NCBI GenBank assembly: GCA_021199335.1
Contig: JAJQIG010000056.1
Location: 1 to 64,000 of the forward strand
Reading direction: 5' to 3'
Length of the DNA stretch: 64,000 bases
Source of the DNA: Oscillospiraceae bacterium
GTDB lineage: Bacteria > Bacillota > Clostridia > Oscillospirales > Ruminococcaceae
The notes beneath the pieces are model-generated. The model saw only the letters and a program-made list of their open reading frames with translations, was not told where the DNA came from and ran no database searches. Shown here piece by piece: positions 8,750 to 18,167 of the stretch (positions are counted from its first letter, which is position 1; every line of letters starts with the position of its first letter). A program made the translations under genes and the position numbers.

Positions 8750-10582
8750 ATGAATGAACGCTTACCATATCTTCGTGAAAAAACAGCGCTTTTAACAACA
8801 TCCCCCGGGGTTTATCGAATGAGGGACAAATCGGGACATATCATTTACATCGGAAAAGCAAAGAACCTTCGTAACCGTGTTACAAGCTATTTCTGCAAGT
8901 CCCCCGACCATACTCCAAAGGTTGCGAAAATGGTTTCCAATGTTTATGACTATGACTTTATTGTAACCGATTCGGAGTATGAAGCGCTTGTTCTCGAATG
9001 CTCCCTTATAAAACAGCACAAGCCCAAATACAACATACTTCTTAAAGACGATAAAGGATACAGCTATATCAAAATTTCCGACGAGCCTTTCCCGAGAATT
9101 ACCTCCGAGCTTCAAAAGAGCGGCACAGGCAAGTTTATCGGCCCTTACACAAGCTCATTTGTCGCAACGCAAACAGTCGCTGAGGTTAACAAGGTTTTTA
9201 TGCTGCCGACCTGCCGAAAGAATTTTCCCCGTGATTTCGGCAAGGGCAGACCCTGCCTGAATTATCACATAAAGCAGTGCATGGGCGTATGCAGTGGGAA
9301 AATTCCGCAGGACGAATATGCGCAGATTATCTCCCAAGCGGAGAATTACATCAAAAGCGGTTCGGAGGAATCCACAATCCAACTTACGGAGAAAATGAAC
9401 GAGGCGGCGGAAAACCTCGATTTTGAACGCGCCGCAAGGCTTCGTGACAGAATTTCCGCAATAAAACACGCCGCAGACAAGCAGAAAATTATTGCCGAGG
9501 ACATGAAGGACACCGACGTTATTGCAACGGCGCAGAACGGAAACGAGGTCTGCATAGCTATACTTATGTACCGCGGCGGAAGGCTTTATGACAGAAGCGA
9601 AACCTCTGCGGGGGAGATTGACGATGCAGGCTCGATGATAGAAGAATTTATGGAGCTTCATTATTCTTCACCCGAAAAAATCCCGAGGGAAATTATTACC
9701 GAGGAGGAAATTCCCGATGCGGAAATGATGACACGTATGCTGCGTGAAAAATGCGGCCATGCGGTTGATATATTCTCGAGGAAGCGCGGCAGGGGCTTGC
9801 AGCTTATTACCATGGCGAAGGAAAATGCGAGCGAATCCCTTGCAATCAAGGTAGGCAGGACGGGACGTGAAATTGTTGCGCTTGAGGAGCTTGCAAAGCT
9901 TCTCGGCTTAAAAGAACCTCCGCTTTATATTGAAGCATATGATATTTCCAACCTTGCAAGCAGCTCTATGGTCGCAGGTATGGTAGTCTTTGAGAACGGC
10001 AGACCGAATAAAAAGGCATACAAACGTTTTTCAATCAAAGAGGTTGCAATTCAGAACGACTACGCTTCAATGCATGAGGTGCTGAAACGCCGTTTTACGC
10101 ATTACAGGGACGACAGCGAGACGGACGAGGGTTTCCGCCGCCTTCCCGATTTAATACTTCTTGACGGCGGAAAGGGACAGGTCGGCGCAGTTGAGCCTAT
10201 ACTTCGTGAAATGGGGATAAACGTTCCGCTTTTCGGCATGGTTAAGGACAATAACCACCGCACAAGGGCAATAGCCACGGGCGGCGGTGAAATCGCTATA
10301 AATGAGAACAGGGCGGCATTTATGCTTGTTACAAGAATTCAGGATGAGGTTCACCGATATTCTATAACCTACCAAAGAAACCGTCACCGCAAGCAGTCGT
10401 TTGCGCTTGAAATAACCAAAATTAAGGGCATAGGTGAGAAGAAAGCCGCAAGGATTTTTGGCGCATTCAAAACAAAGGGCGAGCTTAAAAAGGCTACCCC
10501 CGAGGATATAGCAAAGGCTGCGGGAATAAACATAGATTTAGCCCGCAAGGTGTATGAATTTGTCCAAAATGAAATCATATGA
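8750..10582 (+). CDS. uvrC: excinuclease ABC subunit C
   Basis: This is the nuclease of UvrABC nucleotide-excision repair, making the 3' and 5' incisions. Domains in order: GIY-YIG (PGVYRMRDKSGHIIYIGKAKNLRNRV, about 19-44), Cys-rich linker (CRKNFPRDFGKGRPCL), UVR motif (LDFERAARLRDRI), the RNase H-like nuclease (LILLDGGKGQVGAV, NDYASMHEVLKRR) and a C-terminal helix-hairpin-helix pair (IKGIGEKKAARIF). At 610 aa it is full length. It starts 9 nt after the HAD gene. Confidence 0.97.
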   Translation: MNERLPYLREKTALLTTSPGVYRMRDKSGHIIYIGKAKNLRNRVTSYFCKSPDHTPKVAKMVSNVYDYDFIVTDSEYEALVLECSLIKQHKPKYNILLKDDKGYSYIKISDEPFPRITSELQKSGTGKFIGPYTSSFVATQTVAEVNKVFMLPTCRKNFPRDFGKGRPCLNYHIKQCMGVCSGKIPQDEYAQIISQAENYIKSGSEESTIQLTEKMNEAAENLDFERAARLRDRISAIKHAADKQKIIAEDMKDTDVIATAQNGNEVCIAILMYRGGRLYDRSETSAGEIDDAGSMIEEFMELHYSSPEKIPREIITEEEIPDAEMMTRMLREKCGHAVDIFSRKRGRGLQLITMAKENASESLAIKVGRTGREIVALEELAKLLGLKEPPLYIEAYDISNLASSSMVAGMVVFENGRPNKKAYKRFSIKEVAIQNDYASMHEVLKRRFTHYRDDSETDEGFRRLPDLILLDGGKGQVGAVEPILREMGINVPLFGMVKDNNHRTRAIATGGGEIAINENRAAFMLVTRIQDEVHRYSITYQRNRHRKQSFALEITKIKGIGEKKAARIFGAFKTKGELKKATPEDIAKAAGINIDLARKVYEFVQNEII

Positions 10583-10634
10583 TACAAAAAAATTGCAATT
10601 ACCTTGTGCATAATCGCTTTTTTTCCAAAAACCA

Positions 10635-10663
10635 TTGACAAAAAAAGAAAACAGTTGTACAAT
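10635..10663 (+). promoter_or_regulatory. sigma-A promoter of the chemoreceptor gene
   Basis: TTGACA, 17-bp spacer, TACAAT. It lies about 40 nt upstream of the MCP start. Confidence 0.75.
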
Positions 10664-10702
10664 ATATACAGATTATACATTTTATAGCATTGGAGTGGGT
10701 GT

Positions 10703-12547
10703 ATGAAAAATTTACCTATCAAATTGAAGCTTATAATCAGCTTTACAATCGTTGACATCCTCATGGCGCTTACAATTGTTTATGCGTGCCTTAACATTGA
10801 TGATATTATTTCACGGTACAGTGACTTTATTAACGGAACCAATGAGGCAACATATGCTGCGGCATCGATGAATACGGCTATCGAAGCCGCCGAAAAGAAT
10901 ATGCTTTCAGCCGTTATTGCCGATGATTCCTCCGAAGCGGAAGAGTTTATCACTGCGGCGCAGGAACAGCTTTCCGTTATGCAGGAAAATTATACCCTTA
11001 TTGAAGAAACATATACAGGCGATTCGGTCTTTCTCGAAAACCTATACAGCTCGATGATTGACAGCGCATTTATAAAGGAAGATATTTTCAGCAGCATAAG
11101 AAGCGGCAACAGCGAACAGGCGAAGAATATATTCTATTCACAATATCAGCCGCTTATTACGGGAATTTCCTCCAATATAGACATTCTTTGCGAGGAAATG
11201 CGCACTGACTCCGATGAGGAGCTTAACTCACTCCCTGAATTTGAGGCGGTAAGCATTATAATTATGATAGTTCTGTTCCTCGTTTGCGTTGCAGTTAGCA
11301 TTTCAGAGTTTGTTTACCTCAGAAAAATTATCGTTATTCCCGTCAAAATGGTTGAAAAAGCCGCACGTCAGCTTTCAAGGGGCGACTTTACCGCCGATGT
11401 ACAATGGAACAGCAGGGACGAGCTTGGTCAGCTTGCGGAATCGGTAACAACAATGGTTTGGGAAACCAACAGCATTATAAGCGACACTGTAAAATGCCTT
11501 GGAGAAATTGCGGACGGCAACCTCTGCGTTGAACCCGGCGCTAATTACATAGGAAAATATGATGAGATTCTTGCCGCATTTACAAAGATGGAAGAAAATC
11601 TCACAAACGTTATGTCGCAAATCAACAACGCATCCGAGCTTGTTTCCGAAGAAGCGGAGCAGGTTTCTTCAAGCGCTCAGGTTCTTGCGCAGGGCGCAAC
11701 CGAACAGGCAGGTTCAATCGAACAGCTTGCGGCATCCATTGTATCGATGACGGAGCGAATTAACGATGACGCTAAGCTATCGCAGAAGGTTAAGGAAAAC
11801 TTCGATGCTGCGGGCGAGAAAATGGAAAAGAGCAGCAGGCAGATGCAGGAAATGGTTGCTTCAATGGAGGAAATCAGCCGCAGCTCAAACGAAATCGAAA
11901 ATATTATCAAAACAATCGAGGACATTGCGTTCCAGACCAATATTTTGGCGCTCAATGCGGCGGTTGAAGCCGCAAGAGCGGGCGATGCGGGAAAAGGCTT
12001 TGCCGTTGTTGCCGATGAGGTTCGTAACCTTGCTTCAAAGTCTGCCGAGGCATCGAGCGACACGGCGGCTCTCATAGAAAAATCCATTGCAGCCGTTAAT
12101 TCGGGCACAAAGATTGCTAACGCTACTTCAAAATACCTTAACGAAGCGGTTGAAAGCACAAGAATTGTCGCAGATTCAATTAATCAGATTTCCGAATCGG
12201 GTAAGGAGCAGCAGGCAGCAATCGAGCAGATTAACGCAGGAGTTGAGCAGATTTCATCCGTTGTTCAGACCAATACAGCAACATCGGAGGAAACAGCCGC
12301 TTCAAGTCAGCAGCTTTCAAGCCAGTCCGAGAAGCTCAAGGAGCTTGTCAGCCATTTCAAATATAACGGCGACGGTTCAAGCAGCGGTACTACAGACTAT
12401 ACAACAGCATATGAACCCACGGATTATGAACCCACTGAATATGTGCCAACAGAATTTGAACCTGCGGAGGATTTCACTCTGAATGACGATTCAGCGGAGG
12501 ATAATACCTCGGACTTTTACTCGATGGAATTTCATCCAACGGAATGA
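10703..12547 (+). CDS. methyl-accepting chemotaxis protein
   Basis: A transmembrane chemoreceptor of 614 aa. TM1 is about residues 9-31, the extracellular helical (4HB-like) sensor 32-180, TM2 about 182-206, then HAMP and the long signalling coiled coil. The hairpin tip that contacts CheA/CheW is clear ([22 protein letters not shown], then [13 protein letters not shown]). The ligand is unknown. The last ~50 residues are an acidic tail built from [18 protein letters not shown] repeats and ending in FHPTE, which is not part of the standard receptor. No other chemotaxis or flagellar genes are in the window. Confidence 0.92.
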   Translation: MKNLPIKLKLIISFTIVDILMALTIVYACLNIDDIISRYSDFINGTNEATYAAASMNTAIEAAEKNMLSAVIADDSSEAEEFITAAQEQLSVMQENYTLIEETYTGDSVFLENLYSSMIDSAFIKEDIFSSIRSGNSEQAKNIFYSQYQPLITGISSNIDILCEEMRTDSDEELNSLPEFEAVSIIIMIVLFLVCVAVSISEFVYLRKIIVIPVKMVEKAARQLSRGDFTADVQWNSRDELGQLAESVTTMVWETNSIISDTVKCLGEIADGNLCVEPGANYIGKYDEILAAFTKMEENLTNVMSQINNASELVSEEAEQVSSSAQVLAQGATEQAGSIEQLAASIVSMTERINDDAKLSQKVKENFDAAGEKMEKSSRQMQEMVASMEEISRSSNEIENIIKTIEDIAFQTNILALNAAVEAARAGDAGKGFAVVADEVRNLASKSAEASSDTAALIEKSIAAVNSGTKIANATSKYLNEAVESTRIVADSINQISESGKEQQAAIEQINAGVEQISSVVQTNTATSEETAASSQQLSSQSEKLKELVSHFKYNGDGSSSGTTDYTTAYEPTDYEPTEYVPTEFEPAEDFTLNDDSAEDNTSDFYSMEFHPTE

Positions 12548-12589
12548 TGAACACGATTTTATCGGCGAAAAACTTTAATTGACATCAAA

Positions 12590-12629
12590 CTTGCGGTAGG
12601 GACTTAATTTTCCCCACCGCAGTTTTTTT
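12590..12629 (+). terminator. terminator after the chemoreceptor gene
   Basis: TTGCGGTAGGG pairs with TCCCCACCGCA (one mismatch), followed by T7. Confidence 0.7.
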
Positions 12630-12657
12630 CGATGAATTTAGAAAAGGAAGTGTACTC

Positions 12658-12861
12658 TTGACACAGGAAAAAATTGATAGAATTAACGCACTTGCACGAA
12701 AATCCCGCACGCCTGTCGGACTTACAGCGGAGGAAAAAGCCGAACAAACCCTGCTTCGGAATGAATTTCGCTCGGCTATAAAGGCAAATCTTACCTCTCA
12801 GCTTGACAATATTGAATTTGTTGACGCTCCGAAGGAGGGTGAAAGCGATGCTCGAAAATAA
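12658..12861 (+). CDS. UPF0291/DUF896 (YnzC-like) small protein
   Basis: A 67-aa protein with the DUF896 pattern: IDRINALARKSRTPVGLTAEEKAEQ, then LRNEFRSAIKANL. Homologues such as B. subtilis YnzC are small three-helix cytoplasmic proteins linked to the SOS/cell-division region; the function is unclear. It uses a TTG start behind AAAAGGAAG. The 3' end overlaps nspC by 14 nt, so the two are coupled. Confidence 0.85.
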   Translation: MTQEKIDRINALARKSRTPVGLTAEEKAEQTLLRNEFRSAIKANLTSQLDNIEFVDAPKEGESDARK

Positions 12862-13996
12862 ACTTGACATGGACATTTCCTCCCTCCCGACACCATGCTA
12901 TATCGTAGATGAACGGCTTCTGCGGAAAAACCTTGATATATTGCGTGGGGTTCAGCAGAGAACGGGCTGCAAAATCCTACTTGCGCAAAAGGCTTTTTCG
13001 ATGTACAGCACCTACCCAATCATACGGGAGTACCTTGCAGGGACAACCGCAAGCGGGCTATACGAAGCTAGGCTTGGTTTCGAGGAGATGGGCGGCGAGG
13101 TTCACATCTTTAATCCGGCATATAGACAGGATGAATTCAGCGATATTGTCAGGATATGCGACCACATTATTTTCAACAGCATTAACCAGTTTAACAAATT
13201 TCACTCTGCCATAAAGGCAAGCGGTCGGAATATTGGCGCAGGGATACGAATTAACCCCGAATATTCGGAGTTTGACAAGGATATATATAACCCCTGCGCA
13301 CCGTTTTCACGGCTCGGCACAACGCTTGATAAGCTCCCGAAGCAACTGCCCGAGGGCGTTTCGGGACTTCACTTCCATACAATGTGCGAACAGGGCGCAG
13401 ATGTACTTGCACGAACCGTTAGGGTGGTGGAGGAAAAATTCGGCGATTATTTTGGGCAGATAAAATGGCTCAATTTCGGCGGCGGACATCACATAACCCG
13501 TGAGGATTACGACATTGAGCTTCTTATTGACACAATACAGCATATACAAAACAAATACGGGCTTGAGGTTTACCTTGAACCCGGCGAGGCTGTCGCACTA
13601 AATGCGGGATTCCTTGTAAGCGAGGTGCTGGATATTGCGGAAAACGGCATGAATATAGCTATCCTTGATGCATCGGCGGCTTGCCATATGCCCGATGTGC
13701 TTGAAATGCCGTATCGTCCACACATTTTTGGCTCGGGAAAGGCGGGCGAAAAGGCTTTTACATATCGCCTTGGCGGACCTACCTGCCTTGCGGGGGATAT
13801 AATCGGCGATTATTCCTTTGATAAGCCGTTAGAGGTTGGCGACAGGCTTGTTTTCGGGGATATGGCTATATATTCTATGGTAAAAAATAACACATTCAAC
13901 GGTATTGCCCTCCCCTCGATTCTTTTCCGCACAAAGGACGGCGAAAACAAGGTCATTCGTAGGTTTGGTTATGATGATTTTAAATCAAGGCTCTAA
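12848..13996 (+). CDS. nspC: carboxynorspermidine/carboxyspermidine decarboxylase
   Basis: A PLP-dependent, fold-type III decarboxylase that makes (nor)spermidine from the carboxy form. Seen: the Lys-containing LLAQKAFSMYS, TASGLYEARLGFEEMGG, INPEYSE, the His/Gly phosphate-binding loop NFGGGHHITREDYD, EPGEA and the conserved GGPTCLAGD. The 382-aa length matches the family. ATG 12848 (behind AAGGAGGG) is the right start, not the track's 12803. The usual partner, carboxyspermidine dehydrogenase, is not next to it here. Confidence 0.93.
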   Translation: MLENKLDMDISSLPTPCYIVDERLLRKNLDILRGVQQRTGCKILLAQKAFSMYSTYPIIREYLAGTTASGLYEARLGFEEMGGEVHIFNPAYRQDEFSDIVRICDHIIFNSINQFNKFHSAIKASGRNIGAGIRINPEYSEFDKDIYNPCAPFSRLGTTLDKLPKQLPEGVSGLHFHTMCEQGADVLARTVRVVEEKFGDYFGQIKWLNFGGGHHITREDYDIELLIDTIQHIQNKYGLEVYLEPGEAVALNAGFLVSEVLDIAENGMNIAILDASAACHMPDVLEMPYRPHIFGSGKAGEKAFTYRLGGPTCLAGDIIGDYSFDKPLEVGDRLVFGDMAIYSMVKNNTFNGIALPSILFRTKDGENKVIRRFGYDDFKSRL

Positions 13997-14014
13997 TTTG
14001 AGCGGAGAATGGAT

Positions 14015-14052
14015 AAAAACGCCCTATGCCTTTTGGCAAGGGCGTTTTTTTT
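14015..14052 (+). terminator. terminator after nspC
   Basis: AAAACGCCC-TATGCC pairs with GGCA-AGGGCGTTTT, followed by a T run. Confidence 0.8.
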
Positions 14053-14109
14053 CCTACCCGGTACCCGATGGGCAAGATTTTTGTTTTTTTAGTTTTTTTA
14101 AATATACAT

Positions 14110-14141
14110 AAAAAAATCCCCTGCGGAAATTCCGCAGGGGT
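14110..14141 (-). terminator. terminator of the secreted repeat-protein gene
   Basis: CCCCTGCGGAA/TTCCGCAGGGG forms an 11-bp perfect stem. The A run on its left becomes the U tract on the minus strand. Confidence 0.85.
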
Positions 14142-14164
14142 CGAAATTATATGACTGTTGTTAA

Positions 14165-16282
14165 TTATTCAATAACAACGAGGAGGTAGGTACCGCCATT
14201 CTTGAGCTTGAATGATACACGTCCGTCAGAACCAACAGTGCCTGTTGCTTCACGAGTAAGTTTACCTGCGCTTGTAAGACGGTATGCCTTAACTGTGTCG
14301 CCTGCACGCTTGGTGGACATCTTAACGGTTGCGGTTACTGTGCCGCCGAGAGAACCGTCTTCGCCAACCTGAATCTGAGCTGTGCTTACTGTGCCCGAGT
14401 TAACCTTCTTAGCAGCAGCAACGAGCGAGCTCTTTATTGTCTTAACATTGTATGTGATGCCAACGTTGAGAGCGGAGGATGTATCAACATCGCCCGGAGC
14501 AATTGTAACTCTTGAGCCGTTGTCGTTGTAGATTTTAAGGGTAATATTGTTGCTCTTAGCTGCAGCAAGAACGGATGCAGGGATTGTGTATGTTTCGTTC
14601 ATGTCGATTGAAACAGTTGTGTTGCTTCTTGCGTTGATGTAAGAAGTAATCTTTGTCCAGCCGCTTCTCTTGGTTGAGCCGTAGATTGTGGGCGCGCCCT
14701 CTTCAGTGGTTGAGCTTGAGGATGAGGTTGTTCCCATGAGGTAGTAGTAGTAGTAAGGATCATCCGTAGATGAGGTTGTGCTCTTGGATACGCTGTAGGA
14801 ATATGAACCTGCACTGCTGCTTGTGGTGTAGTAGTTACCTGTTGAAGCAGAGAAGTAAAGGGTATCATAGGAGCTTACGCTTGAATAGTTGGATGTCTTG
14901 GTAGTGCCTGTGTAGCCGCCGCCGTAGGTTGAAGCGGCAGTTGAGGATGTGTACCAGTAACCGTTGCTTCCGAGGTAGGATGTTGTGCTTGCGGTTCTGT
15001 ATGTTGAAGATGTAGGATACCAAGAGGTTGAGGTGCTGTCTGTAATAGCGTAGTAATGCGAGCCTGCAGCAGCAGCCAATGTGCTTGTTGTGTAATAATA
15101 GCCCGTATCAGCGGAGTAATAAACATAACCCGATGATGAATCATAGTTTGAGGATTTGTATGTGCCGGAATAGCCGTTGCCGTATGTTGCGGCAGCAGTT
15201 GAGGATGTATACCAATATCCGTTGTTGCCCAAATAAGATACAGTGCTTGCTGTTCTATATGTGGAGGATGAAGGATAATATGTATTGTATGTTGTGGTTG
15301 TGGAGGTTGTTGATGATGAAGAGGAAGATGAGGATGTAACAACCGTGTAGTCAGTTCCTTCAATATCAACCACGCCTGTTTCGGCATCTATGCCCAATGT
15401 AGCAACAAGATCTGCAATACTGCTAAGCGACAAAGTTGATAAGCTTGAAGTTAATGTGTATACTTTCTTCTCAAATGCAAGATCAGAATCATCAAGTGTG
15501 GTATAACTACTGAAAGTTAAGGATCCTTCAATGTCTTCAGTACCCTTTGTGTGATAGTAAACAGTTGTTGATTTTCCTTCAGCACCTGTCTCACAATAGG
15601 ATGTGAACGTAACATTAGGAATACTTGCTGCGTCACTCGAATACTTGCTCATAGCCGCATAGTTATTATAGTCATAAACCGCTTGCACATAGCTATTGTA
15701 CGTCTTAACATAATTAGCCAAAGCGGTTGACCATGTGCTGTATGCATTCGTACCGCCGGACAAATAAACGGTATCTGCCGTTGAAAAAGCTGCCAAACCA
15801 GCTGAAGTAGCAGTAGAATCATAGCCATAAGTATTCTGATATGTTGCTACGCTCTTGAGCTCATTGATTACAACGTTTGCCTGAGCGGTTGTTGCATAAT
15901 AAACGCCTTGAGCATCTGATGCAGTGGAACCAGTTTTTCCGGAAATAGAATCGTACTCTGTGACATTGCTATCGTGAGCGCCATATGCAAGTCCACTGTC
16001 AGCAATAGTAGAAGTGGAATCTGTGTAAGACTTTCCACTAGCGTTTATCGCAATTGTTCCTTTCGTTGAATTCGTTATCGTCTGTACTGCAGTATAATGG
16101 GTAGTCTTGTAACCAAGGAACCACTTTGCAACAACAAGAGAACCCGATACGGTATTAGCGGTGCTAAGGTTATCAGTGCTTGTTGTAAGATCCGCACTTG
16201 CAAGTATAGCCATAGAAGAAACAGCCGTCATACCTGCAAGAGAAACAGCAGCTATTCTGCCGAGTGTTCTTTTTTTGCTCAT
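14165..16282 (-). CDS. secreted Ser/Thr/Tyr-rich surface protein with internal repeats
   Basis: The function is not recognised. ATG 16282 has a strong AAAAGGAG site and starts a Sec signal peptide (MSKKRTLGRIAAVSLAGMTAVSSMAILASA). The mature chain (about 670 aa) is very rich in S, T, Y and G and almost free of Cys. The middle carries two long repeats starting STYRTAST.SYLG.NGYWYTSSTAA, each with smaller Y-Y-T-[ST] units (TGYYYTTST, TGNYYTTSS). The C-terminal ~190 residues look like one or two beta-sandwich domains (NTTVSIDMNETYTIPASVL; TKRAGDTVKAYRLT). No sortase motif, dockerin or S-layer domain was seen, so how it stays on the cell is unclear. It has its own promoter and terminator. Confidence 0.75.
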   Translation of the reverse strand: MSKKRTLGRIAAVSLAGMTAVSSMAILASADLTTSTDNLSTANTVSGSLVVAKWFLGYKTTHYTAVQTITNSTKGTIAINASGKSYTDSTSTIADSGLAYGAHDSNVTEYDSISGKTGSTASDAQGVYYATTAQANVVINELKSVATYQNTYGYDSTATSAGLAAFSTADTVYLSGGTNAYSTWSTALANYVKTYNSYVQAVYDYNNYAAMSKYSSDAASIPNVTFTSYCETGAEGKSTTVYYHTKGTEDIEGSLTFSSYTTLDDSDLAFEKKVYTLTSSLSTLSLSSIADLVATLGIDAETGVVDIEGTDYTVVTSSSSSSSSTTSTTTTYNTYYPSSSTYRTASTVSYLGNNGYWYTSSTAAATYGNGYSGTYKSSNYDSSSGYVYYSADTGYYYTTSTLAAAAGSHYYAITDSTSTSWYPTSSTYRTASTTSYLGSNGYWYTSSTAASTYGGGYTGTTKTSNYSSVSSYDTLYFSASTGNYYTTSSSAGSYSYSVSKSTTSSTDDPYYYYYLMGTTSSSSSTTEEGAPTIYGSTKRSGWTKITSYINARSNTTVSIDMNETYTIPASVLAAAKSNNITLKIYNDNGSRVTIAPGDVDTSSALNVGITYNVKTIKSSLVAAAKKVNSGTVSTAQIQVGEDGSLGGTVTATVKMSTKRAGDTVKAYRLTSAGKLTREATGTVGSDGRVSFKLKNGGTYLLVVIE
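14770..15271 (-). repeat. two tandem ~80-85-codon repeats inside the secreted protein gene
   Basis: Copy 1 (about 15014-15271) encodes STYRTASTVSYLGNNGYWYT... and copy 2 (about 14770-15013) STYRTASTTSYLGSNGYWYT.... The first ~40 residues are near-identical and the rest drifts. Ends are approximate. Confidence 0.7.
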
Positions 16283-16368
16283 ATTAATTATCTCCTTTTC
16301 TAAATAACATAATTTAATTTTGCCTAAATTCAAAATTACTGCTTTTTAGCAATAACTGTTCATAACAT

Positions 16369-16397
16369 AGTATAACATATATTTTCAAGTTTGACAA
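16369..16397 (-). promoter_or_regulatory. sigma-A promoter of the secreted repeat-protein gene
   Basis: On the minus strand: TTGTCA, 17 bp, TATACT. It gives an untranslated leader of roughly 80 nt. Confidence 0.75.
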
Positions 16398-16489
16398 TAG
16401 TTTTTTTTAACAAAATTCATTACAATTTTATTACACTTTGACAGTATAATACTTAAAAATATTACAATTTGATAAATTTTTTCCGAATT

Positions 16490-17758
16490 TTACTTCTGCA
16501 TTTCGATTTTTGCGGTAAAGTCGGATGCGCTCGGGCGAACGTCCCTTGACGCAAGCATATAAACATCGGAGGAGCGGCAGGTAAGCTCCGCCTGCCTTGC
16601 AACCTGAGAAACCTTAAACTTATCGAGAAGGTCCTTAATTGAGGTTGAGAACGGAATAAGGAACTTATCCGCTTCATTCTTCGGCGCATCGGGATTTTCG
16701 GCGGCAAGCTTGATTCTTTCAGCGGCGGCTTCGGAATTTTCGTTCGCCGCCTTAATAATCTCCGTTCCCCTTTCATTGAACGCAAGGATTCTTCCGAACG
16801 CAGGGGGGATTTGGAGGTCAACCTTTTTTATTCCGAGGTACATATTAAGAAGCGCGCGGCGGAATTTCGCCTGGGTATAGCGCCTTGTGTCCGCCATTCG
16901 CAGGAATTCCTCAACGGAGTTTGCCGACTTGCCCATTTGAACGATTCTGTTTTCAAGGCCCTGCGCAATATCGGGAACCTCGGAAACGAACTTCGGGGTT
17001 GCTGTACGGAGGATATAAAGAAGCTCACGTTCGAGGTTATCGAAATAGGCGAGGTGATCCGCATCGTCATATTCGGCGATTGCCGCCGCCATATCCTCGG
17101 GGACGAACGGGCTTATATCATCGCCGTTTTCAATCATTTCACGGAGCTTTGTTCCGCTTGCGTATTTATCGGCGGTTTCCATGCTGTCATGCCCAACGCC
17201 TGTTCTTTTTACGGTAAAGGCATCCAAATCGACCTTTAGGACCTTCATTGCCCTAAGATATTCAACGGCGAGGGTATTGTTCGGGCTATCGAAAACCGAT
17301 GCGATGATAGGGCCATGCTCCGAAGCGACAATCTGCTGAACCGCTTCGGGGTAGGACATACCCTTTTCAAGGAGGGGTTTCAGCTTTTCGGGGGCAGCCG
17401 CTGAGAACGAAGCCATAGCCGCATTCTTCAAAAGCTCGATATCGCCGCACTCGCTGCCGAAGGAAATTCCGTCAACGCAGCCGAGCGCCGCAAGCATCAT
17501 AACCCCCGCTCTCGCGAACATTTCCGCGCTTGCAAGGGAATACGCAACGGGCATTTCTATAACAAGGTCCGCTCCGTTATTAACGGCAATCTGCGCCCTT
17601 TTGAATTTATCTATGATAGCGACGTCGCCCCTTTGGACGTAGTTTCCGCTCATAATTGCGACAATATGATCCGCGCCGTGTTTTCTTGTTTCCTCAATCT
17701 GATAAATATGCCCGTTATGGAACGGATTATATTCACAAATAATGCCATAGGTTTTCAT
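16490..17758 (-). CDS. tmcAL: tRNA(Met) cytidine acetate ligase (YlbM family)
   Basis: Makes N4-acetylcytidine at the wobble base of elongator tRNA-Met from acetate and ATP, via acetyl-AMP. The N-terminal nucleotidyltransferase fold is clear: GIICEYNPFHNGHIYQI (HxGH signature), IMSGNYVQRGDVAIIDK and ISFGSECGDIELL. The length of 422 aa is normal. The start follows GGAGGAAAAAATACCG. It is divergent from ackA, another acetate-activating enzyme. Confidence 0.93.
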   Translation of the reverse strand: MKTYGIICEYNPFHNGHIYQIEETRKHGADHIVAIMSGNYVQRGDVAIIDKFKRAQIAVNNGADLVIEMPVAYSLASAEMFARAGVMMLAALGCVDGISFGSECGDIELLKNAAMASFSAAAPEKLKPLLEKGMSYPEAVQQIVASEHGPIIASVFDSPNNTLAVEYLRAMKVLKVDLDAFTVKRTGVGHDSMETADKYASGTKLREMIENGDDISPFVPEDMAAAIAEYDDADHLAYFDNLERELLYILRTATPKFVSEVPDIAQGLENRIVQMGKSANSVEEFLRMADTRRYTQAKFRRALLNMYLGIKKVDLQIPPAFGRILAFNERGTEIIKAANENSEAAAERIKLAAENPDAPKNEADKFLIPFSTSIKDLLDKFKVSQVARQAELTCRSSDVYMLASRDVRPSASDFTAKIEMQK

Positions 17759-17876
17759 CGGTATTTTTTCCTCCGTAATTTTTTAACTTTATGCATATCT
17801 TTATATAGTATATATTCTTTTTCGCCCAAAAATATGGACAAATGATGTCTTAAATCTAAAGTTATTTCAAATAGTC

Positions 17877-17905
17877 TTGATTTTTGGCTTATAAAGTAAT
17901 AATAT
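17877..17905 (+). promoter_or_regulatory. likely sigma-A promoter for the ackA leader
   Basis: TTGATT, 17 bp, TAATAT. Predicted start near 17912, giving a leader of about 255 nt before ackA. Confidence 0.55.
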
Positions 17906-17911
17906 AGAATT

Positions 17912-18150
17912 AATGTCCGTTTACTTCTGCGCACCTTTTGCCGATTGCAGTTCCCTTTCGGCAATTTTAGGCAGTTTCGCAAATGCCGTGTACCTATTTT
18001 ACTTAACCTGTGATTATATTATAGCCATTCTCAGGCAGGCTCGTAAATGCCGTGTACCTCCGTGTGCTTTTGCCGACTGCAGTAAACGGACACATTTCCG
18101 GAGGTTCCCGAGCGGGTGTTTGTCCCCGCTCGGGTTTTCCTCCTGTTTTT
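17912..18150 (+). promoter_or_regulatory. long structured leader of ackA, candidate cis-regulatory RNA
   Basis: It contains two copies of GGCAg-loop-TGCCGTGTACCT (17970-17994 and 18034-18059) and two copies of TTTTGCCGAyTGCAGT (17937 and 18068). A perfect 12-nt inverted repeat, TGTCCGTTTACT (17914-17925) against AGTAAACGGACA (18081-18092), could clamp the whole leader into one fold. A further stem, ACCTCCG (18056-18062) with CGGAGGT (18099-18105), sits just before the terminator. I do not recognise it as a known riboswitch class. Confidence 0.55.
18107..18150 (+). terminator. terminator in the ackA leader
   Basis: A perfect 10-bp stem CCCGAGCGGG/CCCGCTCGGG, then TTTTCCTCCTGTTTTT, placed 18 nt before the ackA start. 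It can terminate either read-through from upstream or, conditionally, the ackA transcript itself. Confidence 0.75.
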
Positions 18151-18167
18151 GAAAGGACGAATTTACA

